Assembly (NCBI GenBank): GCA_019136035.1
Contig: JAGVUW010000697.1
Span: 1 to 5,291, forward strand
DNA: 5,291 nucleotides
Direction of reading: 5' to 3'
Origin: Verrucomicrobiota bacterium
GTDB lineage: Bacteria; Verrucomicrobiota; Lentisphaeria; Oligosphaerales; JAFGRS01
A model generated the notes under the pieces. That model searched no databases. It had not been told where the DNA came from and saw nothing but the letters and a program-made list of their open reading frames with translations. This document shows, in pieces, positions 1 through 3,523 of this stretch (its first letter is position 1; each line of letters opens with the position of its first letter). The position numbers and the translations under genes are program-made.

Positions 1-1586
1 CCGGCGTCGAAGTTGTGATGCCCGAGTTCGCCCTGGCGCATCAGCGAGGGCGTGTAGCTGTAGGGCTGCGGGAAGCCGTCGCCGTCGCGGCCGAGGGTCA
101 TCGGCGCGCCGGCGGCGGCCGCGAGGTCGCCATCGCCGGTGGCATCGATGGCCACCTGGCAGGGGAAGACGTGGTAGCCATCCGCGGCGGCGGTGAGCAC
201 GCCGGTGACGCGCGCGCCTTCGCGCACGACGCCGAAGACGGTATGGCCGCTGCAGACCTCCAGGCAGGGGTGCTGCAGGGCCTGGGTCATCACCTCGGCG
301 CGCGCCACCGGGTGGTAGCCGCGGACCTTCGGCGCCAGGGCGCTGCCGCCGCCGGTGACCGCCTCGTCGAGGCGGTCCTGGAGCCCGCCGCGCAGGCCGT
401 GGTAGTAGGAGTGTATCCGGCCGGCCGAGCCGATGCCGCCGGGCACCGGCGCCGCGTCGAGGACCACGGCCCGGACGCCGCGCTCGGCCGCGGCCAGGGC
501 CGCGAAGACGCCGCCGGTGCCATAGCCGGCGATGACGACATCGCAGGGCTCGTGCAGGCGCGCCAGCGCCGGCGCCAGCCGCACCGCGGCGAGGTCCTGC
601 TCCGGCGCCGCCGCGAGCTCGCGCGTACGCAGGCACTGCCGCGGCGCCGCGTCCAGCCGCGGCAGGCGTCGGGTCGCCGCCGCGGTCTCACCGCCGAGAT
701 GCTCGGCCGCACACAGACGGGCCGCCAGGTCGGGCGTGTCGGGCAGCACCGCCAGGCCGACGTCGGGCGGCACCACCAGCGCCGCGGCGCCGGCCGAGGC
801 TTCCTCGGTCAGGCCCGGCGAGACATCCACCAGCGTCGCCGAGGCGAACTCGGTGACATGCTGACGCAGCCAGGTCACCACCGCCGTCACCGCGTGCAGA
901 CTGGCGCCGAGAAGCACCGTCTCGCTCAGACCCGCGGCCGCCAGACGGACCCGCAGGAGGGCCTCGCCAGGCCAGGCCGCCGGGACGGCCTCGACACGGC
1001 CACCCAGGAGGCCCAGAGACGACGGGACCGCCCACGACGCGCCCTCGGCCGGCACCGCCAGGCCCACCAGGTAGCCGCGACGCTCGACCGCCTGCAGGGG
1101 CCGCGCCGACGCCCCCATGGCCCGCCGCGCCAGGCGCTGGCCGGCGGTGGCGTCCAGCACACACGGCGCCCGCACCACCTGCCGGCCGCTCTTGCCCGCC
1201 ACCTCCACACCGGCCAGGAAGCCGCGACGGTCACGCACCAGGCGGGTGGCACGGACGCTGACCAGGGCCGTGACCCCGGCGTCGAGCAGGAGGCGGTCGA
1301 CGGCCAGGGTCCCGAGCACGACATCCACCGGCCGATCCGCGGGGGCGCCCTGGCTCGCGGTGTAGTCGCGGATCGCCTGGCACAACGCCTGGTCCGGCAG
1401 GCCGGTCGACCAGGCGGCGCTCAGCTCCGTCCCCAGGGTCGGGCCGGCCTCGAGCAGGCAGACACGCCGGCCGGCACGACGCGCGGCCAGCGCCGCCGCC
1501 ACCCCGCCGAGACTGCCGCCGACGACGACCAGGTCACCACACCAGAGCTGCGTGGCACGACGACCGGCCAGACGAATCCACTGCAT
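1..1586 (-). CDS. FAD-dependent oxidoreductase with two tandem FAD-binding units (PF12831-like), 3' end cut by window
   Basis: Reads as 528 open codons from ATG at 1584-1586 to the window edge; the C-terminus lies outside. Two Rossmann units are visible. Unit 1 begins DLVVVGGSLGG (residues 18-28), has an acidic residue ending beta-2 at E46, and a weak second FAD motif LDATAG (144-149). Unit 2 begins CDVVIAGYGTGG (to residue 359), has D377 in the equivalent place, then PGGIGSAGRIHSYYHG (382-397) and the classic IDATGDGD (480-487). From family knowledge these are features of the FAD_oxidored group; enzymes of this type oxidise small organic molecules with bound FAD. No signal peptide or membrane segment is seen, so it is probably cytoplasmic. 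It lies 84 bases downstream of phosphofructokinase on the same strand, so cotranscription is likely. The start is supported by a purine-rich AGAGGG 8 bases upstream. Substrate unknown. Family confident, exact role not. Confidence 0.85.
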   Translation of the reverse strand, partial: MQWIRLAGRRATQLWCGDLVVVGGSLGGVAAALAARRAGRRVCLLEAGPTLGTELSAAWSTGLPDQALCQAIRDYTASQGAPADRPVDVVLGTLAVDRLLLDAGVTALVSVRATRLVRDRRGFLAGVEVAGKSGRQVVRAPCVLDATAGQRLARRAMGASARPLQAVERRGYLVGLAVPAEGASWAVPSSLGLLGGRVEAVPAAWPGEALLRVRLAAAGLSETVLLGASLHAVTAVVTWLRQHVTEFASATLVDVSPGLTEEASAGAAALVVPPDVGLAVLPDTPDLAARLCAAEHLGGETAAATRRLPRLDAAPRQCLRTRELAAAPEQDLAAVRLAPALARLHEPCDVVIAGYGTGGVFAALAAAERGVRAVVLDAAPVPGGIGSAGRIHSYYHGLRGGLQDRLDEAVTGGGSALAPKVRGYHPVARAEVMTQALQHPCLEVCSGHTVFGVVREGARVTGVLTAAADGYHVFPCQVAIDATGDGDLAAAAGAPMTLGRDGDGFPQPYSYTPSLMRQGELGHHNFDA

Positions 1587-1593
1587 GGTCGCT

Positions 1594-1599
1594 TCCCTC
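1594..1599 (-). promoter_or_regulatory. Ribosome binding site of the oxidoreductase (modest)
   Basis: On the minus strand the bases before the ATG at 1586 read GAGAGGGAAGCGACC. The GAGG/AGGG stretch, about 8 bases from the start, is an acceptable though imperfect Shine-Dalgarno sequence. It favours this ATG over another ATG at 1601-1603, which is in a different frame and has no such sequence at a suitable distance. Confidence 0.55.
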
Positions 1600-1604
1600 T
1601 CATC

Positions 1605-1625
1605 GCCGGGAGCCCTCCCCCCGGC
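1605..1625. repeat. Short GC inverted repeat in the phosphofructokinase-oxidoreductase spacer
   Basis: GCCGGG (1605-1610) and CCCGGC (1620-1625) form a perfect 6-bp stem around a 9-base loop. No run of T follows on the minus strand, so it does not look like an intrinsic terminator. It could tune or stabilise the message between the two genes, or be chance in GC-rich DNA. Confidence 0.3.
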
Positions 1626-1645
1626 AGAACACTGAACAGGCCAAC

Positions 1646-1669
1646 CGGACCGACGGACCGCCGGACCGC
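1646..1669. repeat. Three tandem copies of an 8-base unit, CGGACCG(A/C)
   Basis: CGGACCGA, CGGACCGC and CGGACCGC follow one another directly after the phosphofructokinase stop codon (minus-strand sense). Only the last base of the first unit differs. This is a non-coding micro-repeat, probably from slippage; no function is evident. Confidence 0.6.
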
Positions 1670-1670
1670 C

Positions 1671-3011
1671 TCAGGCCTCCGGCGCCCAGACGTCGCGCTG
1701 ACGGGTCACCTGCAGGACACTCTGCCAGAGCTGACCGCGGGGGTCGATGCGGCGCCGCTCGCGGGTGGCCAGGGCCGTCGGGATGCAGACGAAGTGCCCA
1801 TGCCAGTAGCCGACCACCAGGTTGGTCATGCCGGCCATGGCCGCGTGCACGGCCTGCTGCGCCAGGTGCAGGCAGAAGATAGCATCCGTACCCCGCGCCG
1901 GCACCCCGCGAATCTGGTAGCTCGGGTCGAAGTACTTCATGGCACTCTCGACGCCCTGCTTGTCGAGGTAGCTCTTGATGCGGTCCTTCAGGAAGATCCC
2001 GATGTCGTGGTGGATGACATTGCCCGAGCGGTCGCGCTCCTCGGGCAGGCCCCGGAAGAGCTCCTGGCCGGCGCCCTCGGCGACCACCACCACGGCGTGG
2101 TGCTTCTCCTCGAGGCGGCGCTGCAGGGCCGGCAGGAAGCCGCGCGGGCCTTCCAGCTCGAAGGGCACTTCCGGGATCAGACAGAAGTTCACGACGCTGT
2201 TGGCCAGGGTCGCATGGGCGGCGATGAAGCCGGAATCGCGGCCCATGAGGCGCACCAGGCCGATGCCGTTGTAGACTGCCTTCGCCTCCATGTGCGCGCA
2301 ACTGATCACCGGCGCCGCGGTGTAGATGGCGGTCTCGAAGCCGAAGGTCCTCTCCATGAAGTTCAGGTCATTGTCGATCGTCTTCGGGATGCCGATGACG
2401 CTGACCGCCAGGCCGCGAGCGCGTGCCGCCTCGGCGATCTCGCCGGCGCCGCGCTGGGTGCCGTCGCCGCCGATGGTGAAGAGGATATTGATGTTGAGGC
2501 GGTCGAGGGTGCGCACGATCTCGTCGGTCGACTGCTCGCCGCGCGAGGTGCCCAGGATCGAGCCGCCGCATTCGTGGATGTTGTCGACCATATCCGGCGT
2601 CAGCTCCAGCGGCTTCAGGCCGTACGTCGGCACCAGCCCGCGGAAGCCGTAGGGTATGCCGAAGATATTGTCGACGCCGTAGGTGTAGTAGAGGGTGTTG
2701 ACCAGGGCCTTGATGACGTCGTTCAGCCCCGGGCAGAGCCCGCCGCAGGTGACGATGGCGGCCCGCGTCCAGGCGGCGTCGTGGAAGAGCTGCCGGCGCG
2801 GCCCGGCCACCACGAAGGCCGGCGGCGTCAGGCCGCGCGCCTCGAGGTCGCGGTTGATGCGCGGCTCGGCGTAGTACGAGACGCGCTCGTCGTCCTGGAT
2901 GAACAGGACGTCGCGCAGACCCGACTCGAGGGTCGGCGCGCCGACGCGCTGGATGGAGAAGTCCAGGGCCTGGACCTCGTCCGGGGTCAGGCCGCTCTTC
3001 GGGTCTGTCAT
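1671..3011 (-). CDS. 6-phosphofructokinase, PPi-PFK-like clade with ATP-type active site
   Basis: A complete 446-residue protein that phosphorylates fructose 6-phosphate to fructose 1,6-bisphosphate, the committed step of glycolysis, in the cytoplasm. Motifs in order: CGGLCPGLND (89-98, phosphoryl-donor loop), LGTSRG (153-158), GGDGT (181-185), PKTIDND (209-215, catalytic base D213), MGRDSG (256-261) and IPE (279-281), both binding fructose 6-phosphate, AEGAG (311-315), and PSYQIRG (363-369). G184 and K210 align with E. coli PfkA Gly104 and Gly124. PPi-dependent enzymes carry Asp and Lys there; Gly plus Lys is known from ATP-dependent enzymes of plants, trypanosomes and spirochaetes, so ATP is the likely donor. 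The roughly 85-residue N-terminal extension before the donor loop fits this long clade. The start MTDPKSG at 3009-3011 is set by GAAGGAG six bases upstream; the open frame continues to 3263 but is Arg/Ser-rich and repeat-derived. It probably heads an operon with the oxidoreductase. Confidence 0.93.
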   Translation of the reverse strand: MTDPKSGLTPDEVQALDFSIQRVGAPTLESGLRDVLFIQDDERVSYYAEPRINRDLEARGLTPPAFVVAGPRRQLFHDAAWTRAAIVTCGGLCPGLNDVIKALVNTLYYTYGVDNIFGIPYGFRGLVPTYGLKPLELTPDMVDNIHECGGSILGTSRGEQSTDEIVRTLDRLNINILFTIGGDGTQRGAGEIAEAARARGLAVSVIGIPKTIDNDLNFMERTFGFETAIYTAAPVISCAHMEAKAVYNGIGLVRLMGRDSGFIAAHATLANSVVNFCLIPEVPFELEGPRGFLPALQRRLEEKHHAVVVVAEGAGQELFRGLPEERDRSGNVIHHDIGIFLKDRIKSYLDKQGVESAMKYFDPSYQIRGVPARGTDAIFCLHLAQQAVHAAMAGMTNLVVGYWHGHFVCIPTALATRERRRIDPRGQLWQSVLQVTRQRDVWAPEA

Positions 3012-3017
3012 CGTCTG

Positions 3018-3024
3018 CTCCTTC
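3018..3024 (-). promoter_or_regulatory. Strong ribosome binding site of phosphofructokinase
   Basis: GAAGGAG on the minus strand, six bases before the ATG at 3011. This near-consensus Shine-Dalgarno sequence decides the start against the longer upstream reading of the same frame. Confidence 0.85.
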
Positions 3025-3055
3025 GTACTGCTGTGCGTCAGGGACCTGCTTCCCC

Positions 3056-3069
3056 GAGGAGAACCCGAC
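3056..3069. repeat. Dispersed 14-base repeat, copy 1 (GAGGAGAACCCGAC)
   Basis: Matches 13 of 14 bases of the second copy at 3349-3362, in the same orientation and 293 bases away. It lies in the predicted 5' leader of phosphofructokinase. A direct repeat bracketing most of the spacer could mark the edges of an inserted or duplicated segment; see copy 2. Confidence 0.5.
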
Positions 3070-3084
3070 CGCCGTGCCTCTCGC

Positions 3085-3112
3085 ATGAAACTTCGCGTCG
3101 TCGTGCTGTCGA
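3085..3112 (-). promoter_or_regulatory. Candidate sigma70-type promoter for phosphofructokinase
   Basis: On the minus strand, TCGACA (3112-3107, five of six matches to TTGACA) is followed after 16 bases by TTTCAT (3090-3085, four of six matches to TATAAT). It would start a transcript near 3078, leaving a leader of about 67 bases to the start codon. It is the best pair I found by eye in an AT-poor region; planctomycete-type promoters are poorly defined, so this is tentative. Confidence 0.35.
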
Positions 3113-3154
3113 TGCCGCCCCGGCTCGTGGACGCATCCGCGTCTGTGGACACTC

Positions 3155-3178
3155 GCGCTCCACACCGGTGGCGAGCGC
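3155..3178. promoter_or_regulatory. 24-base dyad, operator-like
   Basis: Arms GCGCTC (3155-3160) and GAGCGC (3173-3178) enclose a central perfect palindrome CACCGGTG (3163-3170), with two unpaired bases on each side. Ten of twelve positions in each half are symmetric. This is the usual form of a site for a dimeric regulator. It lies about 43 bases upstream of the candidate phosphofructokinase -35 box and upstream of the GH127 promoter, so it could serve either direction. No regulator gene is present in the window. Confidence 0.35.
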
Positions 3179-3212
3179 TGTTTCGCCTTGCCATGGCCGG
3201 CGCCCCGACCGC

Positions 3213-3245
3213 CGGGCCTCTGAAACTGAGGACGCCCGAGGCCCG
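3213..3245. repeat. Inverted repeat CGGGCCTC ... GAGGCCCG
   Basis: A perfect 8-base inverted repeat (3213-3220 with 3238-3245) has a 17-base loop that also contains GAGG, able to pair with CCTC as an alternative short stem. Its right arm runs into the first CCCGACG repeat block. It may belong to that repeat unit rather than be a regulatory site. Confidence 0.4.
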
Positions 3246-3255
3246 ACGCCCGACG
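3235..3255. repeat. 7-base tandem repeat CCCGA(C/G)G, block 1 (three units)
   Basis: CCCGAGG, CCCGACG, CCCGACG in tandem, followed by a decayed CCCGG. The same heptamer returns at 3318-3345 beyond the decamer array, so the two blocks flank it in the same orientation. On the minus strand it reads CGTCGGG repeats, translating as GRRASGV-type low-complexity sequence that is not a real protein. Confidence 0.75.
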
Positions 3256-3280
3256 CCCGGCACCGTGCCCGCAGATCCCG

Positions 3281-3317
3281 TCCGTGTTCGTCCGTGTTCG
3301 TCCGTGTTCGTCCGTGT
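3281..3317. repeat. 10-base tandem repeat TCCGTGTTCG (3.7 units)
   Basis: Three exact decamers (3281-3310) plus seven bases of a fourth (3311-3317). On the minus strand the unit reads CGAACACGGA and gives the peptide pattern HGRTRTNTDG when translated. I have seen this pattern in many spurious proteins predicted from environmental bacterial genomes, which suggests a widespread non-coding repeat. The 10-base period is close to one DNA helical turn. Confidence 0.85.
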
Positions 3318-3345
3318 CCCGACGCCCGACGCCCGACGCCCGACG
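3318..3345. repeat. 7-base tandem repeat CCCGACG, block 2 (four exact units)
   Basis: Four identical CCCGACG units begin directly where the decamer array ends, with no bases between. Same unit and orientation as block 1 at 3235-3255. The exactness points to recent slippage or conversion rather than selection on a coding frame. Confidence 0.85.
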
Positions 3346-3348
3346 GCG

Positions 3349-3362
3349 GAGGAGAACCTGAC
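3349..3362. repeat. Dispersed 14-base repeat, copy 2 (GAGGAGAACCTGAC)
   Basis: Differs from the copy at 3056-3069 by one base (T for C). It sits between the heptamer array and the first hairpin. With copy 1 it brackets the middle of the spacer; whether this reflects insertion, duplication or a shared binding site cannot be told from one locus. Confidence 0.5.
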
Positions 3363-3368
3363 AGGACT

Positions 3369-3409
3369 CCGACTGACGAGCGAAGCGACGGGCTTCGCGA
3401 GTCATCCGG
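3369..3409. repeat. Long segmented hairpin with tandem GA internal loop
   Basis: A perfect 7-bp stem, GCGAAGC (3380-3386) with GCTTCGC (3392-3398), closes a 5-base loop GACGG. Outward come a symmetric GA/GA internal loop, a 4-bp stem TGAC/GTCA (3374-3377 with 3401-3404), a 2x2 mismatch and a 3-bp stem CCG/CGG. Tandem GA pairs are known to stack stably in RNA. It resembles a REP-type palindromic element or a structured leader. It lies upstream of the predicted GH127 promoter, so it would not be in that transcript. Confidence 0.5.
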
Positions 3410-3444
3410 GCCGGGCCGCCGGGGTGTCCATGCGGCGGCCGGCC
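3409..3444. repeat. GC-rich 12-bp hairpin with one bulge, abutting the previous one
   Basis: The left arm 3409-3421 pairs with the right arm 3433-3444 (CGGCGGCCGGCC) over 12 bp with a single bulged G and an 11-base loop. It directly follows the segmented hairpin and ends four bases before the candidate GH127 -35 box. No T-run follows on either strand, so it is not an intrinsic terminator. GC-rich composition raises the odds of chance pairing. Confidence 0.4.
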
Positions 3445-3447
3445 GTC

Positions 3448-3476
3448 TTGCGCCGTCACTGAACGCGGGCTAACCT
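3448..3476 (+). promoter_or_regulatory. Candidate promoter for the GH127 gene
   Basis: TTGCGC (3448-3453) and TAACCT (3471-3476) are separated by exactly 17 bases. Each matches three of six consensus positions, including the TTG and the TA...T that matter most. The start point would be near 3483, with a leader of about 40 bases to the ATG at 3524. Plausible but weak. Confidence 0.35.
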
Positions 3477-3510
3477 TACCACCGCGCGGGCGTCTGCTCC
3501 AGTCCGCGCC

Positions 3511-3515
3511 AGGAG
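3511..3515 (+). promoter_or_regulatory. Ribosome binding site of GH127
   Basis: AGGAG lies 8 bases before the ATG at 3524 and fixes that codon as the start. The protein then begins MAARLTPAPIGAVRFEGGFL, which leads straight into the family's conserved N-terminal part. Confidence 0.8.
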
Positions 3516-3523
3516 ATCGATCC

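Larger units (their letters stand above)
3012..3523. other. Divergent intergenic control region, non-coding, repeat-rich
   Basis: This 512-base stretch separates the start codons of phosphofructokinase (minus) and GH127 (plus). Frames pass through it without stops, but their translations are low-complexity Arg/Pro/Ser/Gly with no recognisable domain and are partly made of tandem repeats. It holds candidate promoters at both ends, a 24-base dyad, a spaced inverted repeat, two interleaved tandem-repeat families and two abutting hairpins, each listed separately. The repeats are all in its middle and right-hand parts. Confidence 0.75.

Noticed and set aside
1587..1670. A possible intrinsic terminator between phosphofructokinase and the oxidoreductase.
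   Set aside because: The 6-bp GC stem at 1605-1625 is not followed by a T-run in the minus-strand direction, and it lies close to the next gene's ribosome binding site.
3012..3263. An 84-residue N-terminal extension of phosphofructokinase.
   Set aside because: It is Arg/Ser-rich, begins in repeat DNA, and lacks a good ribosome binding site, whereas GAAGGAG lies six bases before the internal ATG at 3011.
3235..3345. A possible CRISPR array.
   Set aside because: Units are 7 and 10 bases long and directly adjacent, with no spacers; no cas genes are present.
3409..3444. The 12-bp GC hairpin as a terminator.
   Set aside because: No T-run follows on either strand, and both flanking genes point away from it, so nothing would end there.
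15..3473. A 1152-codon open frame on the plus strand.
   Set aside because: It is the exact in-register complement of the oxidoreductase and phosphofructokinase codons. Its translation is low-complexity Arg/Ala/Gly/His without any domain, while the minus strand carries full catalytic motifs.
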